Source: Terribacillus saccharophilus (GTDB lineage: Bacteria; Bacillota; Bacilli; Bacillales; Amphibacillaceae). From it: a stretch of DNA of 64,000 bases. The translations under genes were made by a program, and so were the position numbers. Location: positions 1 to 64,000 of the forward strand of contig NZ_NPBJ01000003.1 in the NCBI RefSeq assembly GCF_002272075.1, written 5' to 3'. Positions within the stretch are counted from its first letter, which is position 1, and the number at the start of each line of letters is the position of its first letter. Under the pieces are notes generated by a model. It did no database searches, was not told the DNA's origin, and worked only from the letters and a program-made list of their open reading frames with translations. Positions 1-8,479 of this stretch are shown piece by piece.

Positions 1-315
1 GGATTAACGGGCCCGACCGGAGCAGCCGGAATCACGGGCCCGACTGGAGCAGCAGGAGCAACCGGTCCAACCGGAGCAGCCGGAATTACAGGCCCAACCG
101 GAGCAGCCGGAATCACGGGACCAACCGGAGTAGCGGGAATCACCGGTCCAACCGGAGCAGCCGGAATCACCGGTCCAACCGGAGCAGCCGGAATCACGGG
201 ACCAACCGGAGTAGCGGGAATCACCGGTCCAACTGGAGCAGCCGGAATCACAGGACCGACTGGTTTAACAGGATCAACGGGAATCACCGGAGCAACTGGA
301 AATACAGGTAGCGCT
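1..315 (+). repeat. Gly-X-Y coding repeat tract with an 81-bp internal duplication
   Basis: Nine-base units encoding Gly-X-Thr/Ala/Pro triplets run through the whole segment. A stretch beginning near base 100 recurs near base 181 (offset 81 bp, nine triplets) and is identical for about 53 bases, including the rarer GVA triplet. This suggests recent segmental duplication within the stalk. Confidence 0.85.
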
Positions 316-717
316 TTGCCTTCTGTTAGCGCTCTTGCGGCAAACCAAGTGACGGCAACTCTTCCTTTACCCCTTAGTACAGATACAACAATAAATACAA
401 TTACACCAACAGTAGTGGCAGGTAACAACGAAAAACTGGATTCAATTGCACAGATTTCTGTTGTGACAACTGCCAACTGGTCAGTCTCTATCACAACTAC
501 ATTGCGAAGAGGTGCAACTATTCTTGAACAGGTTATAATTACCAGAACTGGTCAAGGAGCAGGGACGCAGCGAATTCTTGTATCGAACACATTTGTAGAC
601 GTGGTTCCAACCACTGGAACCGCTACCTATACAATAAGTGTAAACGTGGTCCCAGTAGCAAATATCACATCCGCCTCAGTGGAAACTCGTAATCTGAATG
701 GTACACGTTTTGTATAA
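1..717 (+). CDS. Collagen-like repeat protein, 5' truncated by window edge
   Basis: Frame 1 is open from the first base to the TAA at 715-717. Residues 1 to about 104 are Gly-X-Y triplets dominated by GIT-GPT-GAA. The remaining ~134 residues form a non-repetitive domain rich in Thr, Val and Asn, which by its pattern is probably a beta-rich C-terminal head. This layout is that of bacterial collagen-like surface proteins such as the BclA family of exosporium filaments in spore formers: a triple-helical stalk with a globular tip. The N-terminus, and so any signal or anchoring sequence, lies outside the window. Exosporium location is inferred, not shown. A hairpin terminator follows directly. Confidence 0.85.
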   Translation, partial: GLTGPTGAAGITGPTGAAGATGPTGAAGITGPTGAAGITGPTGVAGITGPTGAAGITGPTGAAGITGPTGVAGITGPTGAAGITGPTGLTGSTGITGATGNTGSALPSVSALAANQVTATLPLPLSTDTTINTITPTVVAGNNEKLDSIAQISVVTTANWSVSITTTLRRGATILEQVIITRTGQGAGTQRILVSNTFVDVVPTTGTATYTISVNVVPVANITSASVETRNLNGTRFV

Positions 718-722
718 CAGTG

Positions 723-755
723 AAAGGCCATAGCTAAGGTGCTATGGCCTTTTCC
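723..755 (+). terminator. Intrinsic terminator after the collagen-like gene
   Basis: A 12-bp perfect stem (723-734 with 741-752), a six-base loop and a T-rich 3' side. It is the expected end of the collagen-like transcript. Confidence 0.9.
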
Positions 756-793
756 TTTTGAGAGTATTGCTGAAAAATATCGAACACTAAAAC

Positions 794-822
794 TTTTCAG
801 TTAATATACCAAAGCGTATAAT
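794..822 (+). promoter_or_regulatory. Sigma-A promoter for the M3 peptidase
   Basis: TTTTCA (794-799), 17-bp spacer, perfect TATAAT (817-822). It lies 28 bp before the start codon at 851, with AAGGAGG in between. Confidence 0.75.
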
Positions 823-850
823 AGAAAGGTAGTTTCAAGGAGGTATACAT

Positions 851-2644
851 ATGACAAATAAGTACGGACAAACATGGGATCTGGATGCAATTTTCCCTGG
901 TGGCAGTGACTCTTCTGCACTTGCGGAATTCGCTGAGAAAGCAGATCAAGCTTTAAATGATTGGAAACAGGCTCTAGAAGATTTTCAAGTACCTGATCAA
1001 GCTGAAGATACTTCTGGCTTGGTACGTATCGTTGAGAAGTGGGAAACATCTGCTAAACATGTATTCGAGGTTGTTGCATTCGTTGAGTGTCTGGTAGCAC
1101 AGGATGTTACAGACAAAAAAGCAAAGCAATGGTCTGGGAAGAAAGATGAACTCATGGCTGCTTACAGCGGAACGCTTACGGGTGTGGATCAAGTCATCAC
1201 ACAAGTGCCGCAGCAGACATGGGAGCAGTTGCTGGAGCAGCCGGAATTGATCAATTATGCATTCGTTCTTGATGAACGCAAAAAAGAGGCTGCTGAGAAG
1301 CTTTCACCGAAACAAGAAGTATTGCTGAATGATTTGGCGATTGATGGCTACCACGGTTGGGGAGGCATGTATGATACGATTGTCGGCAGCATCCAGGTAC
1401 CGTTGAAAATCGATGGGGAGGAGAAATCCTATTCTGTTGGTCAAGCTGCCAACAAATTAGATGCACCTGATCGCAAGGTAAGGCAGCATGTGTTTGCTAG
1501 AATGCAAGAGGCTTGGACAGAAAAAGAAGATTTTTTTGCAGAAACAATTAATCATCTAGCTGGATTCCGTCTTCAGACATACAAGCATCGTAAATGGGAC
1601 AGTGTGCTGAAAGAGCCGCTGGCTTATAACCGTATGTCCCAAGAGACGCTGGATGCTATGTGGGGAGCTATTTCGGATGAGAAGGATTCATTCGTAAAAT
1701 ACCTGCAGCGAAAAGCGGAGATCCTTGGTCTGGAAAAATTGAGCTGGTATGATATCGATGCGCCGCTCTCCTCTGCGACAAAACATGTATCATACGACGA
1801 AGCTGCTGACTTCATTGTGAAGAATTTCCGGACATACAGTAGCCAAATGGCTGATTTCTCACAGCAAGCATTTGAAAAGCGATGGATTGAAGCGGAAGAT
1901 CGTAATAGCAAACGCCCTGGCGGCTTTTGTACCAGTTTTCCAGAAAAGAAAGAAAGTCGTATTTTCATGACTTTCAGTGGAACAGCTTCAAATGTGTCAA
2001 CGCTTGCGCATGAATTAGGTCATGCGTATCATAGCTACGCAATGAATGATGTAGAGCAGCTGAATCAGCAATATGCTATGAACGTAGCGGAAACAGCTTC
2101 CACATTGGCAGAATTAATAGTCTCCGATGCTGCAGTCAGAGAAGCTGCGACGAAGGATGAGAAAATCGCGTTGATCGAGGAAAAAATCCAACGTAGCATT
2201 GCTTTCTTCATGAATATCCATGCGAGATTCTTGTTCGAGACAAGATTCTATGAAGAACGCAAAAATGGACTCGTATCTGCTGCACGCTTGCGTGAGTTGA
2301 TGGTCGATGCTCAGAAAGAAGCATATAATGACCAGCTAGATGAGTACGATCCGACATTTTGGGCGTCCAAGCTGCATTTCTACGCAACTGATGTACCGTT
2401 CTATAATTTCCCGTATACATTCGGATATTTGTTCAGCACAGGTATTTACGCAAAAGCAGCAGAAAATCCGGAAGACTTTGAACGTTCCTATAATGCTTTA
2501 CTTGAGGATACTGGCCGCATGACGGTTGAGGACTTAGCGATGAAGCATTTACAGGAGGATTTGACCGATAAGGCATTCTGGCTTAAAGCTATCGAAGTTT
2601 GCAAGCAGGACATCGAGGAATTCTTGAGATTGACTGCAGAATAA
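851..2644 (+). CDS. M3 family oligoendopeptidase (PepF/M3B type)
   Basis: A 597-residue cytosolic zinc metallopeptidase that cleaves short peptides. The signature HELGH is at residues 387-391 (the two zinc-binding His and the catalytic Glu). A downstream NVAETAST segment near residue 415 supplies the third zinc ligand. The N-terminus (NKYGQTWDLDAIF) and length fit the clade-3 PepF/M3 group rather than B. subtilis YjbG, so no symbol is given. The ATG at 851 has AAGGAGG at optimal spacing. It is transcribed alone: a sigma-A promoter lies just upstream and a strong terminator downstream. A role in peptide recycling is inferred from the family. Confidence 0.93.
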   Translation: MTNKYGQTWDLDAIFPGGSDSSALAEFAEKADQALNDWKQALEDFQVPDQAEDTSGLVRIVEKWETSAKHVFEVVAFVECLVAQDVTDKKAKQWSGKKDELMAAYSGTLTGVDQVITQVPQQTWEQLLEQPELINYAFVLDERKKEAAEKLSPKQEVLLNDLAIDGYHGWGGMYDTIVGSIQVPLKIDGEEKSYSVGQAANKLDAPDRKVRQHVFARMQEAWTEKEDFFAETINHLAGFRLQTYKHRKWDSVLKEPLAYNRMSQETLDAMWGAISDEKDSFVKYLQRKAEILGLEKLSWYDIDAPLSSATKHVSYDEAADFIVKNFRTYSSQMADFSQQAFEKRWIEAEDRNSKRPGGFCTSFPEKKESRIFMTFSGTASNVSTLAHELGHAYHSYAMNDVEQLNQQYAMNVAETASTLAELIVSDAAVREAATKDEKIALIEEKIQRSIAFFMNIHARFLFETRFYEERKNGLVSAARLRELMVDAQKEAYNDQLDEYDPTFWASKLHFYATDVPFYNFPYTFGYLFSTGIYAKAAENPEDFERSYNALLEDTGRMTVEDLAMKHLQEDLTDKAFWLKAIEVCKQDIEEFLRLTAE

Positions 2645-2652
2645 TTAAGGGA

Positions 2653-2680
2653 GACCACTCAATAGAGTGGTCTTTTTTTA
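2653..2680 (+). terminator. Terminator of the M3 peptidase gene
   Basis: Eight-bp stem (2653-2660 with 2665-2672) followed by seven T residues. Confidence 0.9.
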
Positions 2681-2729
2681 TGACAATTGTCATTCTTTTT
2701 CATGACATTACTTCCTTACTCCTTGTAAT
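2680..2729 (+). promoter_or_regulatory. Operator-like inverted repeats over a putative promoter of the ABC/two-component operon
   Basis: A perfect 14-bp palindrome (ATGACAATTGTCAT, 2680-2693) is followed by a third half-site ATGACA at 2702-2707, so two overlapping inverted repeats exist. The third half-site can also serve as a -35 (one mismatch to TTGACA) with TGTAAT at 2724-2729. The only regulator encoded in the operon is the response regulator at 5465, so autoregulation is the natural hypothesis. The palindrome is seen directly; its function is inferred. Confidence 0.5.
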
Positions 2730-2763
2730 CTATCTTGTTATTCTGATAGCAGGAGGTGGGGTT

Positions 2764-3609
2764 ATGCTAAGGATAAATCACGTTAGCAAATCATTTAAAG
2801 GACAGCAGGTGCTGAGAGATATTACTTTCCAAATAGCTGAGGGTGAGAGCATTCTCCTGCTAGGTGCGAATGGGGCGGGTAAGTCTACTTTGCTAAAAAT
2901 AGTTTTACAAATGCTGAAACAAGATCGAGGAAGTATGGAATGGAAAGGCAAAAAGCCTCATATTGGGTATGTACCACAAGCACCTTCTATGATTGGAAAT
3001 TTAACAGTCTATCAGTTCGCTTCGTATGTGCTTTCTTTGCATGGCAAAAGAGTACAGGTCCTTACAGTTTTACAGGATGCAGGACTGGAACCGAAAAAAA
3101 AGGTACTGACAGGGAATTTAAGTACCGGTCAGATGAAACGTCTATTATTCCAGCTTGCTGTTGCAGTTAAGCCAAAGCTGCTAATCATGGATGAACCAAC
3201 AGCCGGTATGGATTTGGAAGCTAAACGGCAATTTCGCAAGCGGTTGTTAGACGTACGTGCAGAAGGAATCAGTGTTTTAGTAACGACACATATTCTGTTA
3301 GAAGCAGAAGAGCTTGCCGATCGATTATTATATCTGGAGGATGGAGTTATAAAAGTCGACCGTCCAATTGAGGATATAATGCTGGATAGAAAGTCAATAA
3401 GCTTCCGAACCGATTTCAAGTATAAAGGTTTTTTACTCTCTATGGGATATACACAGCAGGAAGGCTTATACCAAAAGCTGACGGAAGACGCGGATAAAGA
3501 ACTGCAGTTGCTAATCCAGCATAATATCAAATTTACGCAGCTTGAGATAAAAGGTGATACTCTTGAGCAGTATGTTGAGGGACTGGAAAGAGAGGAAGTT
3601 GGCACATGA
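2764..3609 (+). CDS. ABC transporter ATP-binding protein (YvfR-like)
   Basis: A 281-residue nucleotide-binding subunit of an ABC-2 type exporter. Walker A GANGAGKST is at residues 34-42, an ABC signature variant LSTGQ at 119-123, and Walker B with catalytic Glu (LLIMDEPTAG) from 139. The start at 2764 is chosen because AGGAGGTGGGG lies just upstream; an extended reading from further upstream has no ribosome site. Its stop overlaps the permease start (ATGA). Membrane partner, sensor kinase and regulator follow, the same order as yvfR-yvfS-yvfT-yvfU in B. subtilis. The substrate is unknown; such exporters often handle drugs, peptides or lipids. Confidence 0.9.
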   Translation: MLRINHVSKSFKGQQVLRDITFQIAEGESILLLGANGAGKSTLLKIVLQMLKQDRGSMEWKGKKPHIGYVPQAPSMIGNLTVYQFASYVLSLHGKRVQVLTVLQDAGLEPKKKVLTGNLSTGQMKRLLFQLAVAVKPKLLIMDEPTAGMDLEAKRQFRKRLLDVRAEGISVLVTTHILLEAEELADRLLYLEDGVIKVDRPIEDIMLDRKSISFRTDFKYKGFLLSMGYTQQEGLYQKLTEDADKELQLLIQHNIKFTQLEIKGDTLEQYVEGLEREEVGT

Positions 3610-4340
3610 AATCTATTGTTGTAACAGTGGGGATGGAACTCCAAAGAATGATAAAAGATAGATACTTTCTATGTTTCTCTTTACTAATGCCTTTCATTTT
3701 TTATATCCTATTTACTTACATTAATAGAGGTGCGGCTGTCGACGGAATTGAATTTGATTATTATTTTCTCATTTCCATGACCTGTTACAGTTTAGTAGTA
3801 ACTTCTGTGCAAACATTTGGTATTCAAATAATGTATGATCGCATGCAAACTTGGATGGACTATTTGTTTACCCACCCTCTTACGCCATCACAGTATTTCA
3901 TTTCTCGTATTATCACGCAGCTTTTGCTGAACACACTCATTGTTTCTTTGTTTTTCCTTGTTGTAAATGCATGGAAACAATTTGATCGCCCCTTGGAAGA
4001 ATGGATAATGACTAGTTTATGGCTGCTTGCTGGATCGATTCTATTTCTAACAATCGGAATCTTGATTGCTCAGTCTAGAAAGGTTGAGACTGCATCTGTG
4101 ACCGCCAATATAGTAGTGTTAGGACTAGCTATTTTAGGAGGTCTCTGGATGCCGCTGCAAACATTTCCGAACTGGGTGCAAATGATTGGTGAATGGCTGC
4201 CATCATACTTGTTTGCACGGGGTGCTTGGACTATAGCCTCAGGAGAGGGTATTGAAATTTTCAATATTATAATTCTTACCTGTTATTTTTTGGTATTATT
4301 TATAGGTGCAATGATTTTACAGTATAGGCAAAGGAGCTGA
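3606..4340 (+). CDS. ABC-2 type permease (YvfS-like)
   Basis: A 244-residue integral membrane protein with about six hydrophobic helices, beginning near residues 20-38 and ending with a helix at the C-terminus, which fits the ABC-2 permease family. The ATG at 3606 overlaps the stop of the ATPase gene by four bases, so the two are translationally coupled and probably form the exporter together. Four bases separate it from the sensor kinase gene. Nothing in the sequence identifies the substrate. Confidence 0.85.
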   Translation: MKSIVVTVGMELQRMIKDRYFLCFSLLMPFIFYILFTYINRGAAVDGIEFDYYFLISMTCYSLVVTSVQTFGIQIMYDRMQTWMDYLFTHPLTPSQYFISRIITQLLLNTLIVSLFFLVVNAWKQFDRPLEEWIMTSLWLLAGSILFLTIGILIAQSRKVETASVTANIVVLGLAILGGLWMPLQTFPNWVQMIGEWLPSYLFARGAWTIASGEGIEIFNIIILTCYFLVLFIGAMILQYRQRS

Positions 4341-4344
4341 CTAC

Positions 4345-5490
4345 GTGAAGAAATTCCGCCTGTTTCCGGAAGAAGATGGCTATATACCTCATCTTTGGCT
4401 TGCCTATTACTACTTCACTTTACTGTATTTGATTGGAGAGCAAGGTTTTCGATTCTGGATCCCTCTCTTAGTAATGGTTGTCATCTTTTTCTGTTATAGG
4501 GAAATTTATTGGAGGCCAGAACGGACTTTTTCTTCAGCAATTGTCTTAACCATACTAGTAGCATATTTAATTTTTTTTATCGAACAGGATTTTTTCTATT
4601 TGCTCTTATATGCGATTAATATGCTTTATGCAGTGAAAAGTCCAGCTAAGTTCTGGACTGGTTATTTAATTGTTAATGCTGTTACAGGCATCATGCTGCT
4701 TACGGATATATATGGGATTCATGATTGGACATGGGGATATATTTCTCCCGGTATCCTGATCAGTCTCATTACACCAGCAGTTTGGAAAGTACAAGAAAAG
4801 TGGTACCGCAAATGGGAGGCAGTAAATGAGGAGCTTGCTGACACAAAAAAGCAAGTGGAGGAATTAATAAAAGAGCGAGAACGGGACAGAATTGCACGTG
4901 ATCTGCATGATACAGTAGGACAGACGTTATCAACGATCTCAGTGAAAAGTGATATATCGAAGAAGCTTTTATACAAGAATCAAGAGCGGGCAGAACAGGA
5001 ATTAGATGATATCCAGCAGTTATCTCGATCCCTGCTTCAAGAAATGCGGGAAATCGTGAGCGATTTGCGTTTTGTATCTTTGCAGGAGGAAGTGGAAGCA
5101 GCGCAGCTTAGATTAAAAGAAGCTGGTATTGCTCCTGAATTAGAACAGCAAATTTCTTCGATAGAAGACAGTTCAAAGGAAACAATGATTGCCTATATAC
5201 TCAAAGAAGCTGTCACAAATGTCATTCGTCATAGTAACGCTACCGTTTGTAAAATCCGAGTTATACAATCTAATAACTATCTGCATTTACAGGTGGAGGA
5301 CAATGGCGGCTATGATAATATGCTGTCACAAGACGGAAACGGCTTAGATGGAATTAGAAAAAGAGTCAGTCTAATGAAGGGGGAAGCCCATTTTCATAAG
5401 CGGATAAATGGCGGCTTGCACTTGATAGTAAAAGTTCCTATGCAAACCGAAGGAGGAAATAGTAATGATTCGTTTGCTGTTGGCGGATGA
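4345..5490 (+). CDS. Sensor histidine kinase, DesK/YvfT type
   Basis: A 381-residue membrane kinase of the HisKA_3 (NarL-partner) family. The first ~145 residues hold about five short membrane segments with almost no extracellular domain, as in DesK-type intramembrane sensors. A short coiled coil (about 152-180) leads to the phosphoacceptor motif RDLHDTVGQ with His188. The HATPase_c part shows the N box (LKEAVTNVIRHS) and the G box (DGNGLDGIRKRV). It starts with GTG at 4345, nine bases after AAGGAG. Its 3' end overlaps the response regulator gene by 26 bases. The signal is probably a membrane state sensed together with the adjacent exporter. Confidence 0.9.
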   Translation: MKKFRLFPEEDGYIPHLWLAYYYFTLLYLIGEQGFRFWIPLLVMVVIFFCYREIYWRPERTFSSAIVLTILVAYLIFFIEQDFFYLLLYAINMLYAVKSPAKFWTGYLIVNAVTGIMLLTDIYGIHDWTWGYISPGILISLITPAVWKVQEKWYRKWEAVNEELADTKKQVEELIKERERDRIARDLHDTVGQTLSTISVKSDISKKLLYKNQERAEQELDDIQQLSRSLLQEMREIVSDLRFVSLQEEVEAAQLRLKEAGIAPELEQQISSIEDSSKETMIAYILKEAVTNVIRHSNATVCKIRVIQSNNYLHLQVEDNGGYDNMLSQDGNGLDGIRKRVSLMKGEAHFHKRINGGLHLIVKVPMQTEGGNSNDSFAVGG

Positions 5491-6073
5491 TCAGAATATG
5501 CTTCGAGGTGCCATGGCGGCGATGCTCGATCTTGAAGAAGATTTCGTTGTCATCAAACAAGCTGCCAATGGTGAGGAAGTATTGCAAGCACTTCAAACGC
5601 AAACTTTCGATTTACTAATCCTCGATATTGAAATGCCTAAATATGATGGCTTGGAAGTGGTCAAGCAAATGCGGCAAAACAGCCGTAAAGAGAAGATGCT
5701 GCTGCTTACTACCTTTTCTACGGCTGCTTATGTTAAAGAAGCTATGAAAATGAAGGTTGAGGGTTATTTGCTAAAGGATACGCCAAGTGAGCAACTGGCT
5801 CATGCAGTGAGGGATATTGTGTATCACGGACGCACGGTAATTAGTCCAGAGATAACGTATCAATTTGTACAAGGCGTTGATAACCCGCTAAGTGAACGAG
5901 AAATGAAAATCCTTTCTCTTGCGGAAAAAGGCTTCTCAACAAAACAAATAGCAGCTGAACTGTTTTTGTCACCAGGCACCATCCGGAACTATTTTTCGGA
6001 ACTTCTGGATAAGCTGGGAGCACAGAACCGTTCACAAGCAGTCTACATAGCGAAAGAGAAGGAATACATATAA
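5465..6073 (+). CDS. LuxR/NarL-family response regulator (DesR/YvfU-like)
   Basis: A 202-residue two-domain regulator. The receiver domain has the acidic pocket (ADDQ), the phosphorylated Asp54 in LILDIEMPKYDG, and the conserved Thr and Lys (TTFS, YLLKDT). The C-terminal LuxR-type helix-turn-helix starts near residue 137 (LSEREMKIL ... KQIAAELFLSPGTIRNY). It is translationally coupled to the kinase gene by overlap. The inverted repeats at 2680-2707 upstream of the operon are candidate targets. A terminator follows. Confidence 0.92.
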   Translation: MIRLLLADDQNMLRGAMAAMLDLEEDFVVIKQAANGEEVLQALQTQTFDLLILDIEMPKYDGLEVVKQMRQNSRKEKMLLLTTFSTAAYVKEAMKMKVEGYLLKDTPSEQLAHAVRDIVYHGRTVISPEITYQFVQGVDNPLSEREMKILSLAEKGFSTKQIAAELFLSPGTIRNYFSELLDKLGAQNRSQAVYIAKEKEYI

Positions 6074-6077
6074 AAAA

Positions 6078-6105
6078 CACAGCTCCCGTAAGGAACTGTG
6101 CTTTT
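6078..6105. terminator. Bidirectional terminator between the response regulator and POT transporter genes
   Basis: Nine-position stem with one mismatch (6078-6086 with 6092-6100), with A-run upstream and T-run downstream, between convergent genes. Confidence 0.8.
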
Positions 6106-6109
6106 AGGT

Positions 6110-7483
6110 TTAGTCTCGTGCATCCAGCATGGATTGCAGTTTCTTGGAAACAGCTAGCAGGATTAGACCTACTACGATAGCGACTGCACCGATTATACTG
6201 AAAATCTCTACATAACCGAGTGATTCTGTCAATGCAGCAAGCTGTCCAGCGATAAGGCTGGCAATACCAGTTGCGGCCATCCAGACACCCATCAATAGAG
6301 AAGCAATTTTCACTGGTGCTACTCGGCTTACCATCGATAGACCAACAGGTGATAAACATAGTTCACCTAATGTGTGGAACAGGTAGGTGAAGACGATGAA
6401 TAGAATATTAGCTCTATGAACAATATCTCCTTCGTCACTGCCTGTATATAGTACTGCTGGAACTAAGATCATAAATCCTAATCCTAATAGAATCATACCC
6501 ATGGACATTTTTGTCGTTGTCCGAAAATCTCCGCGTTTTGATTTACTCAATTTCAGCCAAATAGCAGAAATGATTGGTGCAAGGATGACAATGAACAGTG
6601 GGTTCACTGATTGGAACCAGGAAACTGGTATAGTGTAACCGCCAATGTTTCGATCAATAAAATCTCTCGTATATAGTGTTAGGGAAGTACCTGCTTGTTC
6701 GAAGCCAGCCCAGAAGAAAATGATGAATACAGCTAAAATTAATACTGCACCTGTACGTTTCTTGTCAGCAGCAGTCATTTTGGCTGGAACGCCATCAGCA
6801 GAAATATTAGATCGCGCAGGTTTTGTTCCGATATCACCTAAATATTTCTTACCCAAAGTGCTGAAGATCAATTGGCCGATGACCATACCAATGGAAGATG
6901 CCAAGAAGGCCCATTTGAAGCCAAAGTGTTCGATACCGGCAGCATCAGTCGTATGGAAAAGATCCTCTGCAAGAAATCCTGCAATTAGAGGAGAGAAGAA
7001 TGCACCGATGTTGATGCCCATGTAGAAGATGGTGAATGCAGCATCTTTACGTTTATCCATCGGGTGATACAACTCACCAACATGTGTTGAGATATTCGGT
7101 TTGAAGAACCCGTTACCAAGTATGAGGAACAACATACCGATGTATAATCCCCACTGATTGTTGAATAGGAATATTGTGAAATCTCCGATCGCCATCGTTA
7201 CGCCACCAATAGTGATAGCAGTACGCAGGCCGATATACTTGTCAGTCAAGTAACCACCGATAATTGGTGTGAAGTAGATAATTCCTGTGTACAAACCATA
7301 AATTATTGCGGCTTGTTGCGTATTCATTCCTAATCCACCGCTAATAGCTGCAGCAGTTAAGTAAAGCATCAGTACAGCACGCATGCCATAGTAGCTATAT
7401 CTTTCCCACATTTCTGTGAAGAAGAGAAGATACAATCCCTTTGGATGCTTCTTCCCTTGTGGGATTGTAGCTGGTGTATCCAT
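6110..7483 (-). CDS. POT/PTR2 family proton-dependent di/tripeptide transporter (DtpT/YclF-like)
   Basis: A 457-residue membrane protein with about 12-14 helices that imports small peptides with protons. The PTR2 signatures are visible: FFTEMWERYSYYGMRA near the N-terminus (the ExxER-type proton-coupling region) and the GMNIGAFFSPLIAG segment. The start at 7483 (MDTPATIP) is chosen because GGGAGG lies ten bases upstream; an upstream in-frame ATG would put that site inside the coding region. It is divergent from thiT across a 393-bp region rich in inverted repeats. Peptide scavenging fits with the oligopeptidase at 851. Confidence 0.93.
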   Translation of the reverse strand: MDTPATIPQGKKHPKGLYLLFFTEMWERYSYYGMRAVLMLYLTAAAISGGLGMNTQQAAIIYGLYTGIIYFTPIIGGYLTDKYIGLRTAITIGGVTMAIGDFTIFLFNNQWGLYIGMLFLILGNGFFKPNISTHVGELYHPMDKRKDAAFTIFYMGINIGAFFSPLIAGFLAEDLFHTTDAAGIEHFGFKWAFLASSIGMVIGQLIFSTLGKKYLGDIGTKPARSNISADGVPAKMTAADKKRTGAVLILAVFIIFFWAGFEQAGTSLTLYTRDFIDRNIGGYTIPVSWFQSVNPLFIVILAPIISAIWLKLSKSKRGDFRTTTKMSMGMILLGLGFMILVPAVLYTGSDEGDIVHRANILFIVFTYLFHTLGELCLSPVGLSMVSRVAPVKIASLLMGVWMAATGIASLIAGQLAALTESLGYVEIFSIIGAVAIVVGLILLAVSKKLQSMLDARD

Positions 7484-7599
7484 TTTGAATCCTCCCTTTT
7501 TTAGAACATTGTCCATTATACGTCATAGTTTTTCTCGAATTCAAACAATTTCGTTAGATGAAGTAAAAGTAATAAAATTGCTAAAATTAGCACTTGGGT

Positions 7600-7631
7600 A
7601 ATATTTCATCTAGTGGAAATATTAATATTTC
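7600..7631. promoter_or_regulatory. Three AATATTTC/GAAATATT half-sites between dtpT-like gene and thiT
   Basis: AATATTTC (7600-7607), 8-bp spacer, GAAATATT (7616-7623), directly abutting AATATTTC (7624-7631). The pair forms both a spaced 8-8-8 inverted repeat and a 16-bp perfect palindrome. It abuts the -35 of the thiT promoter, which suggests a protein-binding operator; the regulator is not identified. Confidence 0.5.
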
Positions 7632-7660
7632 TTGCTAGCGCTATCAATTTTCTATATAAT
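7632..7660 (+). promoter_or_regulatory. Sigma-A promoter of the thiT leader
   Basis: TTGCTA, exactly 17 bp, TATAAT (7655-7660). Transcription would start about 25 bases before the TPP riboswitch. Confidence 0.8.
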
Positions 7661-7692
7661 GGATAGACAACAGAAAACAAAACGGTACAAAT

Positions 7693-7782
7693 AAGCCTGC
7701 AGGGGGAGCCATTTTGGCTGAGATGGACATATGTCCAGACCCTTCGAACCTGTGAGTTAGCACTCGCGTAGGGATGTAGCTT
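7693..7782 (+). promoter_or_regulatory. TPP riboswitch (THI element)
   Basis: The conserved blocks of the thiamine pyrophosphate aptamer appear in order: AGGGGGAGCC, GGCTGAGATGG, ACCCTTCGAACCTG and CGCGTAGGGA. The P1 helix can form from AAGC-TGCA (7693-7701, one bulged C) with TGTAGCTT (7775-7782). It is followed by an intrinsic terminator and then the thiamine transporter gene thiT. Binding of TPP should favour termination, so thiamine import is shut down when TPP is plentiful. Confidence 0.95.
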
Positions 7783-7793
7783 CTTTGATGGGG

Positions 7794-7849
7794 AAACAAT
7801 GCACTTTGGGCCATCGGAAGAGATCCCTCTGCAGCATTGTTTTTTTGTT
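7794..7849 (+). terminator. Riboswitch-controlled terminator
   Basis: AAACAATGC (7794-7802) pairs with GCATTGTTT (7834-7842), followed by a run of T. The position between aptamer and thiT marks it as the expression platform. Confidence 0.85.
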
Positions 7850-7876
7850 GCATTCTTTTATTAGGGGAGAAAAAAT

Positions 7877-8443
7877 ATGCAATCAAGAAGCAAGGTTTTA
7901 TTTTTAGTAGAGGTGGCAATATTTGCCGCACTCGCATTCGTACTGGACTTATTCTCATTCAAAGCATGGGCGCAGGGAGGCAGTATCTCCTTGCAAATGG
8001 TTCCGATATTCTTAATGGCATTTCGCTGGGGGTGGAAAGGCGGACTTACAACAGGGTTAGTTGTAGGATTGCTGCAGTTAGTCACCGGCCCTTATATAAT
8101 ACATGTTGTCCAAGGTTTTTTAGATTATCCTTTGGCCTTCACTTTAGTTGGACTGGCAGCTGTAACAGCTGGTCCAGCGCGTAAAGCGGCAAAAGAAAAT
8201 AACCGAACTAAGCTTATTGGGTTCTTAATCATCGGAACATTGATTGGCAGTATCGGGCGGTTCGCTGCGCATTTTGTAGGAGGAATGGTCTTTTTCGGAT
8301 CTGCAGCTGCTCCTGGACAAACGGTTTGGGCATACTCGCTTATATATAATGGCTCCTACTTGCTGCCAAGCTTTATAGCCAGCATTATTGTTATTCTGAT
8401 TTTGGTTTTGGCTCAACCGAAACTTATCTTACCAAAGAAATAA
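7877..8443 (+). CDS. thiT: Thiamine ECF transporter substrate-binding subunit ThiT (YuaJ)
   Basis: A 188-residue membrane protein with six predicted helices, the S-component that binds thiamine with high affinity and works with a shared ECF energizing module encoded elsewhere. Family features include the early LFSFKAWAQGGSISLQMVPIF segment and the loop GPYIIHVVQGFLDYPLAF. Identification is reinforced by the TPP riboswitch in its leader. AGGGGAG precedes the ATG by a suitable distance. It is transcribed alone and ends in a bidirectional terminator. Confidence 0.96.
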   Translation: MQSRSKVLFLVEVAIFAALAFVLDLFSFKAWAQGGSISLQMVPIFLMAFRWGWKGGLTTGLVVGLLQLVTGPYIIHVVQGFLDYPLAFTLVGLAAVTAGPARKAAKENNRTKLIGFLIIGTLIGSIGRFAAHFVGGMVFFGSAAAPGQTVWAYSLIYNGSYLLPSFIASIIVILILVLAQPKLILPKK

Positions 8444-8446
8444 AAA

Positions 8447-8474
8447 AAGGCACTGTCTCATTGGACAGTGCCTT
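8447..8474. terminator. Bidirectional terminator between thiT and the YflT-like gene
   Basis: Eleven-bp perfect stem (8447-8457 with 8464-8474) with A-run and T-run flanks between convergent genes. Confidence 0.9.
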
Positions 8475-8479
8475 TCCAT

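Noticed and set aside
1-315. CRISPR-like or satellite repeat
   Set aside because: The repeats are coding Gly-X-Y triplets in one open frame, with no spacer structure.
7600-7631. CodY box in front of the peptide transporter or thiT
   Set aside because: The half-site AATATTTC does not match the CodY motif AATTTTCWGAAAATT well enough.
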